Below, piece by piece: positions 36,011 to 44,906 of a stretch of 64,000 nt of DNA. The DNA is from Chloroflexota bacterium (GTDB lineage Bacteria > Chloroflexota > UBA6077 > FW602-bin22 > JAMCVK01). Position 1 is the first letter of the stretch. Each line of letters begins with the position of its first letter. The DNA lies in the NCBI GenBank assembly GCA_023475225.1, contig JAMCVK010000015.1, positions 28,147-92,146 on the forward strand, read 5' to 3'. A program made the translations under genes and the position numbers. The notes beneath the pieces are model-generated. The model searched no databases. It saw nothing but the letters and a program-made list of their open reading frames with translations, and was not told where the DNA came from.

Positions 36011-36394
36011 CTAGCCGGTTGGAAGGGAGCGCTCATATTCCTCGGCTGTAAGCAGGGCCGTTAACTCGTCCGGCGCAGCGATCTCGACCTCGATCATCCA
36101 GCCTGCCCCGTAAGGATCCTGATTGACCAACTCCGGCTCGTTTTGCAATCGTTCGTTTACGGCCGTCACCCGCCCCGACAGAGGGCAGTAGAGGTCGGAG
36201 GCCGTTTTCACCGACTCCACCACCCCAAAGGTGGCGAACTGCTTGACCTCACTGCCGACACTGGGCAGTTCGACGTACACCACATCGCCCAGTTGGCTCT
36301 GGGCGTAGTCGGTGATGCCGATGACGGCGTGACCATCTTCTAATCTGACCCATTCATGCTCCTTGGTGTACCTTAGATCACGGGGAAAATCCAT
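36011..36394 (-). CDS. gcvH: Glycine cleavage system H protein
   Basis: 127 residues from ATG 36394, with AGGAGGAT just upstream; a longer frame starts at 36502 but has no such site. The lipoyl domain has the attachment Lys in 'VESVKTASDLY' (~residue 62), and 'KEHEWVRLEDGHAVIGITDYAQSQLGD' in outline is classic GcvH. No gcvT or gcvP is nearby, so it either serves genes elsewhere or acts in lipoate relay. Confidence 0.93.
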   Translation of the reverse strand: MDFPRDLRYTKEHEWVRLEDGHAVIGITDYAQSQLGDVVYVELPSVGSEVKQFATFGVVESVKTASDLYCPLSGRVTAVNERLQNEPELVNQDPYGAGWMIEVEIAAPDELTALLTAEEYERSLPTG

Positions 36395-36566
36395 CGTATA
36401 TCCTCCTCGTAATATATGTTTTGGAAAGGAGCTACCCCTTCCAGAAGCGAGATGTCCCTGAGATGTTCGGTAGGCCGGGCTCAAAGGAAAGATATCGCCC
36501 ACTGTAAGGTAAAAATGATAGGCGAAGTGAGGGTAGGTATGCCCACCAGATTGATTATAGCACGGC

Positions 36567-36583
36567 GTTGGCTATCCCAACAA
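36567..36583. promoter_or_regulatory. Possible second site for the GntR-type repressor
   Basis: GTTGG-CTATC-CCAAC with 'TATCCCAACAA' (36573-36583) closely matches the operator half-site and spacer at 52969-52992 (GTTGGGTTATCCCAACAA). It lies ~170 bases upstream of gcvH on the opposite strand. It could be chance. Confidence 0.3.
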
Positions 36584-36608
36584 CGGCCACAGTCTGAGAG
36601 TATTGAAC

Positions 36609-36740
36609 ATCGGGGGTTCCAAGGGGAGCGCAGGGGTCTTTCGGATGTGCCCTCCTTCCGCAGGAAGGATACAAAATAAAGCCCGCAGGGCTATCTTGAG
36701 CCTCCTGTGGGGATTTGAGGGGAAATATTCAACACCCCCA
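36609..36740. repeat. Family B repeat (copy B2)
   Basis: GGTTCCAAGGGG, 'GATGTGCCCTCCTTCCGCAG' and GAAGGA hairpin, AAAGCCCGCAGGGCTA, and the tail GGGGAAATATTCAACAC. Compare B4 at 62599-62750. No coding gene in this gap. Confidence 0.75.
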
Positions 36741-36753
36741 TAGGCTATACATA

Positions 36754-36792
36754 GAGCAGGGGGAGGCGACCAGCGGTCGCCTCCCCCTGCTC
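36754..36792. terminator. Strong bidirectional hairpin
   Basis: A perfect 18-bp stem (36754-36771 with 36775-36792) and an AGC loop, very GC-rich. No long T-run follows on either side, so it may block or stabilise transcript ends from the small minus-strand gene at 36823. Function is inferred from structure. Confidence 0.65.
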
Positions 36793-36822
36793 CTGGCTCA
36801 AACTATCTAGGGTTACCAACGA

Positions 36823-37005
36823 TTACCCCTTAGACTTCGTTTCTCGAGTGACCCAACGCCCGCTGGCCGTGGCGGCCAAGGGAATATCCTTCTCCATATG
36901 GCATTTCAAGCAGTAGTGGTGGTAATAACAAATTCCATCTATCCTGATAGAGGTGATCTCCCAGTAGTGCGGAGGGCAAAGGTCCGTTGGATTTCTCTCG
37001 GGCAT
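36823..37005 (-). CDS. Small Cys/His-rich protein (possible zinc finger)
   Basis: 60 residues. ATG 37005 has AAGGAG seven bases upstream; the alternative 37012 start is in another frame. 'CPPHYWEI' and 'HHYCLKCHMEKDIPLA' show a CPPH plus CxxC arrangement of a small metal site. No match to a named family was recognised. It is divergent from the large gene at 37205. Confidence 0.6.
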   Translation of the reverse strand: MPERNPTDLCPPHYWEITSIRIDGICYYHHYCLKCHMEKDIPLAATASGRWVTRETKSKG

Positions 37006-37095
37006 AATGCATCTCCTTCCCTTATGTTCTCAGCCATTTTGGTGGTCCCTAACCGCATTTATTTAAGGATAACACAAATCGACTGAGGAATCAAG

Positions 37096-37125
37096 TTGAC
37101 AAACTGCCCAAAGGGAGTATCATTA
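37096..37125 (+). promoter_or_regulatory. Candidate promoter for the activase-like/radical SAM genes
   Basis: Perfect TTGACA (37096-37101), an 18-base spacer and TCATTA (37120-37125), a weak -10. It lies ~80 bases before the ATG at 37205. Confidence 0.45.
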
Positions 37126-37204
37126 TTATGTAGGGGTGGCTTTTTGAAGCGGTGAATAAGCATCGCTACAGAGTTATCCCTTAGGTATCCTGGAGGCTGT
37201 CCCT

Positions 37205-39370
37205 ATGTTGACCATAGGCATACCCCGGGCCTTGCACTACTTTCGTTACTACCCATTGGCCCATTCTTTTTGTCAGACGCTCGGCGTCAACGTTGTCGTC
37301 TCTCCTCCAACGACACGGGAGATGTTATCTACTGGAATGTCTTGTGTCGTCGCTGAGACATGCCTGCCGATCAAGGCCTTCTGCGGACACGTCATCTGGC
37401 TGCAGGATAAGGTCGACTACGTCTTTGTCCCCAGCCTGCGCTGTATCGAAGCCCCCCTCTATAACTGCGTCAAGCTCTTCGCCCTGCCAGATATGGTCCG
37501 AGGGGCAATTAAAAAGGCCCCCGTGTTAGATATGGGCTATGATATGAGCCAGGGCACTCAGGCTATATATAAGGGGATTTTCGCCCTGGGACAGCAATTG
37601 GGCTTCAGGAGAAAACAAATCCTGGCCGCTTGTGAGTCCGCTCTCCGCACTCATACCATCTACCTGAGGCTGCTCCGCCAGGGGATCTCACTTCCTCAAG
37701 CGATAGAAGCAGCCTGTGGGCAACAGTTATCCACCTCCGCTGAGGCGGAGAGAAAAGTAGGGCAGCAGACCTCACCGCCCAGGAGCGCAACAGTTGGCAT
37801 CGTGGGCCATCCTTATATCACTTATGACGATTACCTCAACAACAACCTCATCCCCAGGTTAACTAAGCTGGGGGTTCACCTGATGACCGCTGATACATTG
37901 GGGCGTGATGACCTGGATATGGGGGTGAGACAGGTCATCGGTGAACCTTACTGGATGTATGAGCGAGAGATAACCGGGGCTGCTGGCTACTTCTTGCGCA
38001 GCCATAAGGTTGATGGCGTCATCACGGTTAGCGCCTTCGGCTGCGGTCCTGATTCCATGATGATCGATGCCGTTCAACACTCGGCCAAGCGGGAGAGGCA
38101 CAACCCCTTGCTCTCGCTCACTATCGATGAGCACACGGCCGAAACCGGGTTAGTGACGAGATTGGAAGCATTCGTCGATATGGTGGAGAAGAGGCGCACC
38201 GATCCATGCGGCGAATTCTCCTCGCCATCCTTCTACACTCCCGGCCACACCATACTCACCCACCCGGTCAAATTGACCTTCCCTCATATGGGAACGACGC
38301 GCGTTGCCTTGAAGGTCCTTTTCGATAAGATCGGTGTGGAGACCATCGTCCCACCACCCTGTAGTAAACGCACCCTGGACCTGGCCGTCAAATACTCACC
38401 GGAGGGTGCTTGCCTGCCCTATAAGCTGAATCTGGGCAACTATATTGAGGGTCTGGAGCTGGGGGCGAATACCCTTATCCAGCTGAGCGGGCCGAATAAC
38501 TGCCGCTATGGCTACTATCACAAGCTCCAGGAGCAGGTCCTGCGCGATCTAGGTTACCAGTTTCAGATGGCCCTACCAGAAATAAGCGGCCGAACCATCA
38601 AAGGGGTAATCGATGTGTTGCAGGAGATGTCCGGCGCCTCCTTCCGACAGTGTCTTTCGGCTATCCTCTTAGGTTTGGAGGTGATCCATGACGTAGATGA
38701 AATTGAACGTCAAGTGCAGTATGTGCGCGCTCGAGAGTTGAAAAAGGGTACGGCGAATAAGATCTGGCAACAGATTCTTAATGAGATGGAGAAGGTGCGC
38801 ACGAGAAGTGCTCTCAAGTCCCTCAAGAAGAGGTTCCAGGCAGACCTGGCTGCCGTACCGATGGATCGCAATCGCAGACCACTTAAGGTATGCATAGTGG
38901 GCGAGATCTATGTCGTCCACGAACCCTACGTGAACCAGGACATTGAGGTGGAATTGGGCAAGATGGGCGTAGAGGTGAACCGTGCCGAACAGGTGAGCGA
39001 ATGGCTCACCCTTTCGCCGGAGCTGATCCTGGAGGCCCTTGGCTTTGGACACAAAGCACGCATAAGGAAAGCCGAAAAGCCTTATCTCAAGTATTGGTCC
39101 GGTGAGACGGTAGGACAAGCGGTTCTGGCGGAGGAGGATGGTTACGATGGGGTCATTCAGCTGGCACCGTTCACCTGCATGCCGGAGATCGTCGCTCAGA
39201 ATATTATGCCCAAGCTGAAGGAAAGGGTAAATATACCGATCCTCACCCTGGTACTCGATGAACAGACGGGCCGTGCCGGACTCCTCACCAGGTTGGAGGC
39301 CTTCGTCGATTCACTGCAGCGCCGGCCAAAACCAACCAGGGGGACTCAGCGGTGGTCCTTAGTCAGCTAG
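37205..39370 (+). CDS. Fused CoA-dehydratase activase-related protein (COG3580-COG3581-like)
   Basis: 721 residues with two tandem 2-hydroxyglutaryl-CoA-dehydratase-related halves. Residues ~1-335: 'IGIPRALHYFRYYPLAHSF', 'CVVAETCLPIKAFCGHV' and 'FGCGPDSMMIDA'. Residues ~345-715: 'TFPHMGTTRVALKVLFDK', 'SPEGACLPYKLNLGNYIE', 'GPNNCRYGYYH' and 'APFTCMPEIVAQNIMPK'. Cysteines could hold iron-sulfur clusters. These parts are usually separate proteins or fused to a BadF-type ATPase activator. No ATPase domain (BadF/HgdC) is present here or nearby. The substrate is unknown. A radical SAM gene follows. Confidence 0.78.
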   Translation: MLTIGIPRALHYFRYYPLAHSFCQTLGVNVVVSPPTTREMLSTGMSCVVAETCLPIKAFCGHVIWLQDKVDYVFVPSLRCIEAPLYNCVKLFALPDMVRGAIKKAPVLDMGYDMSQGTQAIYKGIFALGQQLGFRRKQILAACESALRTHTIYLRLLRQGISLPQAIEAACGQQLSTSAEAERKVGQQTSPPRSATVGIVGHPYITYDDYLNNNLIPRLTKLGVHLMTADTLGRDDLDMGVRQVIGEPYWMYEREITGAAGYFLRSHKVDGVITVSAFGCGPDSMMIDAVQHSAKRERHNPLLSLTIDEHTAETGLVTRLEAFVDMVEKRRTDPCGEFSSPSFYTPGHTILTHPVKLTFPHMGTTRVALKVLFDKIGVETIVPPPCSKRTLDLAVKYSPEGACLPYKLNLGNYIEGLELGANTLIQLSGPNNCRYGYYHKLQEQVLRDLGYQFQMALPEISGRTIKGVIDVLQEMSGASFRQCLSAILLGLEVIHDVDEIERQVQYVRARELKKGTANKIWQQILNEMEKVRTRSALKSLKKRFQADLAAVPMDRNRRPLKVCIVGEIYVVHEPYVNQDIEVELGKMGVEVNRAEQVSEWLTLSPELILEALGFGHKARIRKAEKPYLKYWSGETVGQAVLAEEDGYDGVIQLAPFTCMPEIVAQNIMPKLKERVNIPILTLVLDEQTGRAGLLTRLEAFVDSLQRRPKPTRGTQRWSLVS

Positions 39371-39474
39371 AGACGATGGAAAATCAAGAGAGAGGAACAT
39401 CCCTTATCTTAAGGAGGCATCGACCAACAGCCCCAGCTAGATACTTTCTCAAACTGTTGAGGAGGAATCGAAGG

Positions 39475-40941
39475 ATGAGCGTCACTTTAAACACACGACG
39501 AGAAGGACTTTACAGCCGCCTAAAACAAGCCACAGCTGAAAGCATTGTCAGCCAGGCTCTTAATCTTTTGTCCCACGCGTCAGAAAAGAACTATCGGCAG
39601 CTGGCCCTCACCTTCGACCGGATCGCCGATGGGCACCAACAGAAGATGATCGCCGAGTGGTTGAAGGGGTATTTAGCAGAGGATAGACCGGGCGCAACCT
39701 TCTTGAGCCGCATCCTAAAGAACGTACACCCTAACGTGCGCAAAAAGTTCTTGGCCAAGATGATCGTTGGGCTCTTCTTCCGGCGGGATGATCCAGATAT
39801 AGCCCGCTTCAAGACCGAATATGGCATCCAGCGCCTTACGGTGATCGTCTTCTCGCCAACGATGCGCTGCAACCTGAAGTGCACTGGCTGCTATGCCGGT
39901 AATTATACGAAGGCGGACGATTTACCCCCTGAGGTGATGGAGCGGGTAATCAACGAGGCCAAGGCTCTGGGGGTTCGCTTCTTTGTGATCTCCGGGGGGG
40001 AACCATTCATATACGAGCCTTTATTGGACCTCTTTGAGAAGCACAACGATGTCGCTTTCCAGGTGTACACCAATGGAACGCTGATTGACGAGCAGTTGGC
40101 CGACAGATTGCTCGCTCTGGGCAACGTCTCACCGGCCATCAGCATCGAGGGTTTCAAGGATTTGACCGATATGCGACGCGGGGAAGGGATCTACGAGCTG
40201 GTCCTGCGGGCGATGGATAACCTGCGTGAGCGCGGGGTTATCTTCTCCTTCAGTGCTACAGCTACAGCCCATAATATCGAGGTCATCACCAGTGATGAAT
40301 TCATTGACCTGATGATTGGGAAGGGGGCGACCTACGGCTGGTATTTCTCCTATATTCCAATTGGGCGATCCCCCGACCTGAACTATATGCCCACACCCGC
40401 ACAGCGCAACCAGCTGCGTGCTGCTGTCAATCGCATCAGGACAACGAAGCCCATTATGGTGGCCGATTTCTGGAACGACGGGGCTCTGACCGGGGGCTGC
40501 ATCTCAGCCGGCCGTTGTTACCTGCACATCAACAACCGGGGTGACATAGAACCCTGTGTCTTCTGCCACTTCGCTACGCACAACATAAAAGAGACCACGC
40601 TGATGGAGGCTCTTGCTTCTCCCTTCTTTGTCGGTTTGAGGTCATTGCAGCCGTTCAACCATAACCATTTGCGGCCGTGTCCCTTGATCGATAACCCAAA
40701 GGCGATGCGCTTCGCCGTACAAAAGTGGGGCGCTTATCCCACTCATCCAGGGGCGGAAAGCCTGGTAAGGGAGCTCAGCGATGGGCTGGATAAGTATTCC
40801 GCCGGCTTAGAGAGGGTTTATAACCCAGTCTGGCATGAGAAATATAACTGGGCCGAAGACTGGCTGGACCCTGATCTGAAGGACAAGAGCAAGGGCTTCC
40901 GTGAGGAGCTGATCGCACCGACCGACGTGGCCGCTTCCTGA
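39475..40941 (+). CDS. Radical SAM protein with SPASM-like C-terminus
   Basis: 488 residues from ATG 39475 (GAGGAGG nine bases upstream); the longer frame from 39352 lacks such a site. An N-terminal helical extension (~1-115) precedes the core. 'CNLKCTGC' gives Cys 132, 136 and 139 for the SAM-binding 4Fe-4S cluster, then 'VISGGEPF'. A C-terminal Cys set, 'GGCISAGRCYLHINNRGDIEPCVFC' in outline and 'RPCPL', fits an auxiliary cluster. The reaction is unknown. It is adjacent to the dehydratase-activase-like gene. Confidence 0.87.
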   Translation: MSVTLNTRREGLYSRLKQATAESIVSQALNLLSHASEKNYRQLALTFDRIADGHQQKMIAEWLKGYLAEDRPGATFLSRILKNVHPNVRKKFLAKMIVGLFFRRDDPDIARFKTEYGIQRLTVIVFSPTMRCNLKCTGCYAGNYTKADDLPPEVMERVINEAKALGVRFFVISGGEPFIYEPLLDLFEKHNDVAFQVYTNGTLIDEQLADRLLALGNVSPAISIEGFKDLTDMRRGEGIYELVLRAMDNLRERGVIFSFSATATAHNIEVITSDEFIDLMIGKGATYGWYFSYIPIGRSPDLNYMPTPAQRNQLRAAVNRIRTTKPIMVADFWNDGALTGGCISAGRCYLHINNRGDIEPCVFCHFATHNIKETTLMEALASPFFVGLRSLQPFNHNHLRPCPLIDNPKAMRFAVQKWGAYPTHPGAESLVRELSDGLDKYSAGLERVYNPVWHEKYNWAEDWLDPDLKDKSKGFREELIAPTDVAAS

Positions 40942-41005
40942 TTCCCTTGGCACGCTTCTTGCTATAGGTCGGGCAAACGGCTCCCTCTGAGGGGGGTGAT
41001 GGGCA

Positions 41006-41176
41006 ATGATGTGGCTCAAGGCCTGTCCTCGCTGTGGCGGGGACCTGTTCGTAGAAGACGATGTCGGTGAGAGTTATATCATCTGCCTGCAGTGTGGCTA
41101 TGTTCTGCCGCAGGCTCAGGCGGAGCGGCTAATGGCCGAGTTCCGGCCGATTCAACCGCAGCCCAAGGCTGCTTAG
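41006..41176 (+). CDS. Short zinc-ribbon protein
   Basis: 56 residues, too short for many gene callers. GAGGGGGG (40989-40996) lies nine bases before ATG 41006. 'ACPRCGGDLF' and 'ICLQCGYVLP' are the two CxxC knuckles of a rubredoxin-like or ribbon fold. Function unknown; follows the radical SAM gene by 64 bases. Confidence 0.7.
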   Translation: MMWLKACPRCGGDLFVEDDVGESYIICLQCGYVLPQAQAERLMAEFRPIQPQPKAA

Positions 41177-41283
41177 GGCTGAGCTCCAGTCCATACACTT
41201 TGCGGGAGAAGGTGGACGAGGGTCGATTGGGATGGTCTGGGGATGCGGCCCATAGGCACATCTTCCTTCTCCCGCCAGATATA

Positions 41284-41398
41284 GGGAGTGCAGAGGGGCA
41301 AAGCCCTTCTGCTGGGGTTTGGGGTATCCCCAAAATCTTTATTCCCCCTCTCCCGTCCTTCCACGGAAGGACGGGAGAGGGGGTCAGGGGGTGAGGGT
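41284..41398. repeat. Family A palindromic repeat (copy A5, sub-type II)
   Basis: GGAGTGCAGAGGGGCAAAGCCC..GCTGGGGTTTGGGG, then CCCCCTCTCCCGTCCTTCC with its complement GGAAGGACGGGAGAGGGGG, and the tail TCAGGGGGTGAGGG. It shares its head with A2 and A7. Confidence 0.82.
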
Positions 41399-41401
41399 AC
41401 T

Positions 41402-41581
41402 ATGAACAAACCCAAAGAAGAAGAGATCTGTCGTTGTCCCTACTGCGACCTTCCCACCGTTTCTCCCCACCCTCCCTTCTGCACCCATTGCGGCGTGCAA
41501 TTACGCTTCTGCCCCCATTGTCAGTCAGCCGTTCCCCGCGAGGCCACCTCCTGTAGCCACTGCGGCGCTAGCCTTACTTGA
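41402..41581 (+). CDS. Double zinc-ribbon small protein
   Basis: 59 residues from ATG 41402, directly after the family A tail. Four CxxC pairs ('CPYC', 'CTHC', 'CPHC', 'CSHC') form two stacked ribbons. The in-frame extension upstream is repeat sequence and is not counted. The RBS is the repeat's own GGGTGAGGG. A MoaD/ThiS gene follows after 11 bases. Confidence 0.7.
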   Translation: MNKPKEEEICRCPYCDLPTVSPHPPFCTHCGVQLRFCPHCQSAVPREATSCSHCGASLT

Positions 41582-41592
41582 GGTGAAACCGG

Positions 41593-41826
41593 GTGAAGAT
41601 TAGCATCAGGCTGTTTGGTGATCTCCGCCGTTTCCTGGCACCCGGACAGGATACCCTGGAGGTCGTCCTGAGTGAGGGGTCTACCGTCCATGACCTCATT
41701 CGTACCCTCAACTTGCCCCACGGCGAGATCTGGGTCGTCAGTATCAACGGCACTCTGGCCACGAGAGAGCAAGATCTCAAGGATGGCGATAAAGTTGAGA
41801 TATTCGCCCCCGTTGGTGGTGGATAG
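41593..41826 (+). CDS. MoaD/ThiS-family sulfur carrier
   Basis: 77 residues starting at GTG 41593 (RBS GAGGTGA). A beta-grasp fold with 'STVHDLIRTLNLP', 'VSINGTLATREQDLKDGDKVEIFAPVGGG' in outline, ending in the diagnostic Gly-Gly that is adenylated and thiocarboxylated. It could serve molybdopterin, thiamine or another thiolation pathway. No E1-like MoeB/ThiF is in the window, and the neighbours (zinc ribbons, LarE) do not decide it. Confidence 0.87.
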   Translation: MKISIRLFGDLRRFLAPGQDTLEVVLSEGSTVHDLIRTLNLPHGEIWVVSINGTLATREQDLKDGDKVEIFAPVGGG

Positions 41827-41926
41827 GTTAGAGGGCACGCTCTTCCAAACACAAGGTGCATAAGCCACCCGCAGAAGCCTTCTCCGACCAGCAGTGGCTG
41901 TTCATCTCCGTCGCCAGACAGATAAC

Positions 41927-42736
41927 TTACCCCTTCAGGGGCTCATTCATGCTGCCGGTGCGGTAACCCTCCAGGTCAAGCACCACATAGGTATAACCGA
42001 GAGACTTCAACCCCTCCACAATTTTGAGGCGGATCTCCGGGTTGAGGAGACGCTCAAACTCGGCGGGTAGCAGTTCTACACGTGCTATAGTCTGGTGGTG
42101 CCTCACCCTGACTTGGGAAAAACCGAGATCGCGCAACAACTCCTCCGCTGCCCCCACCTGGGACAGCTTTGCCCTGGTGATCTCCTCGCCATAGGGAAAG
42201 CGGGAGGAGAGGCAGGCGAAGGAGGGTTTATTCCAGGTGGGCAAGCCCATCTTTTGTGAAAGTTGCCTGATCTCTGCCTTGCCCAAACCGACCTCCGCTA
42301 GTGGACTGCGCACACCCAGCTCCTGGGCAGCCTGTCTTCCAGGACGAAAATCGTGATCGTCATCCACGTTCGACCCATCCATGACCTGAGCATACCCTTC
42401 TTCTCTGGCAATGGCCCAGAGCTTAGAGAAGAGCTCTTTTTTACAAAAATAGCAGCGGTTGATGGGGTTATTCTTAAACTGCGGTATCTCCAGCTCCTCA
42501 GAGGTGACGTAGCGGTGACGAAAACTGAACATCCTAGCCATTTCAGCCGCCTCCTTGGCCTCTCGCTGAGGATAGGTCTCCGAAAGGGCCGTAACGGCCA
42601 AGTAGCGCTCCCCCAGCGCCTCCTTCGCAGCCACAGCTAGCAAAGTGCTATCCACGCCGCCTGAATAGGCGACCACAACGCTGCCCATTTCGCTGAGAAG
42701 CAGACGAAGTCGGGCGTATTTCTGTTCAACGTCCAT
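41927..42736 (-). CDS. larE: ATP-dependent sacrificial sulfur transferase LarE
   Basis: 269 residues from ATG 42736 (AGAGGT upstream). PP-loop 'VVVAYSGGVDSTLLA', 'CYFCKKELF', 'VMDGSNVDDDHDFRPGRQAA' in outline, and the sacrificial Cys in 'PSFACLSSRFPYG' (~residue 173). LarE adds sulfur to pyridinium-3,5-biscarboxylate for the nickel-pincer cofactor of LarA; a LarA homologue is encoded at 60042. LarB and LarC are not in the window. Confidence 0.92.
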   Translation of the reverse strand: MDVEQKYARLRLLLSEMGSVVVAYSGGVDSTLLAVAAKEALGERYLAVTALSETYPQREAKEAAEMARMFSFRHRYVTSEELEIPQFKNNPINRCYFCKKELFSKLWAIAREEGYAQVMDGSNVDDDHDFRPGRQAAQELGVRSPLAEVGLGKAEIRQLSQKMGLPTWNKPSFACLSSRFPYGEEITRAKLSQVGAAEELLRDLGFSQVRVRHHQTIARVELLPAEFERLLNPEIRLKIVEGLKSLGYTYVVLDLEGYRTGSMNEPLKG

Positions 42737-42856
42737 TGTTATACCTCTTTCCCCTGGACAAGGGGCTAGGAATGCGACCATGCCGTACTACAGGACAAAG
42801 CGCCCTGCTACATTTTAGGGACTATGGTCAGGGGAGTCAAAGATGGGGATGACCTT

Positions 42857-43855
42857 TTACAGCTCTTCGCTCGCGGCCCGCGGCTTCCTCACCACAGCCG
42901 CCTCCTGAACCATCTTCTCCCGGAACTTACGGGCCTTCTCCACAGCTATGGCCTTCTTCCGTTGGGCATACACGGCCAGGGCGATAATAGTGGCCAGATA
43001 GGGGATCATCAGCACCAGCTGGGGCGGAATCTTCAGGGAGCCCAGCTGGTTGGAAAGGGCATCAGCGAAGCCAAAGACCAACGAGGCTAGCAGGGTACCT
43101 ATAGGGTTGCGGTCACCCAGAAAAACAGCGGCCAGGGCGATAAACCCACGGCCAGCGGTCATATCCCGTTGGAAGAAGTTCATATATCCCATGGAAAGAT
43201 TCACCCCGCCGATACCGCTGAAGAGTCCACTCAGGATCAGGGCGATGTATTTGATGCGGATAACATCAATGCCCACTGAAGCGGCTGCATCTGGGCTCTC
43301 GCCTACCGCCCGAATGTGGACCCCCAGGGCAGTCCGATAGAGGAGAACCCACACCACGGCCACCAGGGCGAAAGCAACGTAGGTGATCACGTTATGGCCG
43401 GAGAGGATGTCCCCCAGGATAGGGATTTCAGCCAAAATCGGGATCTTGATGCTGGGCAGAGAAAGGCTCTTCAGGGCATTCGAGAAACCCTTGTCATGGG
43501 TGAGGGCGAAGAGCAGGAACACCGTTGCTCCGGAGGCCAGGATGTTCATGGCCAGGCCAGCCAGGATGAGGTCGGCCTTGAGGTTCAGGTGGAAATAAGC
43601 CAGGGCCACGGCCATAAACATGGCCGACACGACCCCGGCCAATAGCCCGAGCCAGGCATCCTGAGCGTAGGCGCTGATGACCACCCCCACGAAGGCCGCC
43701 GTCAGCATCATCCCCTCCAGGGCCACGTTGATAACCCCGGCCAGTTCAGAGAGGAGTCCCCCCAAGGCCGCCAGCAAGATAGGGGTAGTGATGCGCAGCA
43801 CGCTGAAGGCGAAGGCCGCGCTGAAGATGCTGGTCAAGATGACTTCAGGAGACAT
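42857..43855 (-). CDS. BMP-type ABC importer permease 2
   Basis: 332 residues, ~8-10 membrane segments. 'LLSELAGVINVALEGMMLTAAF' and 'GRGFIALAAVFLGDRNPIGTLLASLVFG' are typical of nucleoside ABC permeases (YufQ type). Its start overlaps the upstream permease by 11 bases. The C-terminal ~35 residues are charged and cytoplasmic. Last gene of the importer operon. Confidence 0.92.
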   Translation of the reverse strand: MSPEVILTSIFSAAFAFSVLRITTPILLAALGGLLSELAGVINVALEGMMLTAAFVGVVISAYAQDAWLGLLAGVVSAMFMAVALAYFHLNLKADLILAGLAMNILASGATVFLLFALTHDKGFSNALKSLSLPSIKIPILAEIPILGDILSGHNVITYVAFALVAVVWVLLYRTALGVHIRAVGESPDAAASVGIDVIRIKYIALILSGLFSGIGGVNLSMGYMNFFQRDMTAGRGFIALAAVFLGDRNPIGTLLASLVFGFADALSNQLGSLKIPPQLVLMIPYLATIIALAVYAQRKKAIAVEKARKFREKMVQEAAVVRKPRAASEEL

Positions 43856-44906
43856 CTAATTTGGGCTCCTTCAAAGCTATTCTACGTTTCAAGAAGGATA
43901 GGAAGGACTCAGCGGTAACCAATAAAATGATGATCGCCTGAATCACGCTCACGATCTCCCGGGCCACGTCGGAACTGCGCTCCATAACATCCGCTCCAGT
44001 GCGGAGGTACCCGTAAAAGAGGGCGGCGAAGGGCACGGCCAGGGGATGATTGCGGGCCAACAGGGATACCACGATGCCCTCGAATCCATAGCCCATAGAG
44101 ATGTTCAATATTAGCCGTTTATGGATACCCATGGCTAGGGCTGCCCCCGCCAGGCCGGCGATGATGCCGCTCACAGCCATGGACAGGATGATCACCCTGG
44201 TTGTATTGATTCCCCCATAGCTGGCGAACTTGATATTGGCACCGGTCATGCGAATCTCATAGCCCAAGGTCGTGCGATAAAGCAAATAGTATACGAGAAA
44301 GACCGCGGCTATGGCCAGGAAAAGGGAGAGCGAAATCCGCGTCTCCGGGACCAGGTTAGGCAAGATCGCCGATTCTGAAAAAAAGTTAGAAACAGTATAC
44401 CCTGCGTAGGGTGGCTTGAGCCAATAGGTGAGCAAAAGGTTGTAGATCTGGATGGCTATGGCGTTGAGCATCAGGGTAGAGACGATCTCATTGGCGTTAA
44501 GATGGGCCTTGAGATAGCCTGGTATGAAGCCCCACAGGTAACCCGCTGCCCCAGCAGCCAGGAGGGCCAGGGAGATGTGGAAAACCGCTGGTACATTGAT
44601 AAAGAGTCCCACGATCCCCGCGGCCAACGCACCCAGGTAGAGCTGCCCTTCGGCGCCGATGCTGAACTGCTTGGCTTGAAAGACCAACGCCACCGCTAAG
44701 CCGGTGAAGGTGAGGGTGATGCTTTCCTCAATCCAGTTTCCAAAGCGGTTGAGCCGGCTAAAGGGCCCCAGAAGGAAGGACTCAAAGGCCGCCAGCGGCT
44801 GCTTGCTCACCAGCAGAGTAATAACGAAGCCGATGAGCAGGGAGAAAAGGATCACACCGCTGATCCTGGCGAATTCAAAGAGCAGCTCACGTTGTTTCAA
44901 GGTCAT
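43845..44906 (-). CDS. BMP-type ABC importer permease 1
   Basis: 353 residues, ~10 membrane segments. 'FSIGAEGQLYLGALAAG' and 'ALAMGIHKRLILNISMGYGFEGIVVSLL' in outline match YufP-type nucleoside permeases. The start overlaps the ATPase stop as ATGA (44903-44906). Forms the heterodimeric channel with permease 2. Confidence 0.92.
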   Translation of the reverse strand: MTLKQRELLFEFARISGVILFSLLIGFVITLLVSKQPLAAFESFLLGPFSRLNRFGNWIEESITLTFTGLAVALVFQAKQFSIGAEGQLYLGALAAGIVGLFINVPAVFHISLALLAAGAAGYLWGFIPGYLKAHLNANEIVSTLMLNAIAIQIYNLLLTYWLKPPYAGYTVSNFFSESAILPNLVPETRISLSLFLAIAAVFLVYYLLYRTTLGYEIRMTGANIKFASYGGINTTRVIILSMAVSGIIAGLAGAALAMGIHKRLILNISMGYGFEGIVVSLLARNHPLAVPFAALFYGYLRTGADVMERSSDVAREIVSVIQAIIILLVTAESFLSFLKRRIALKEPKLDVS

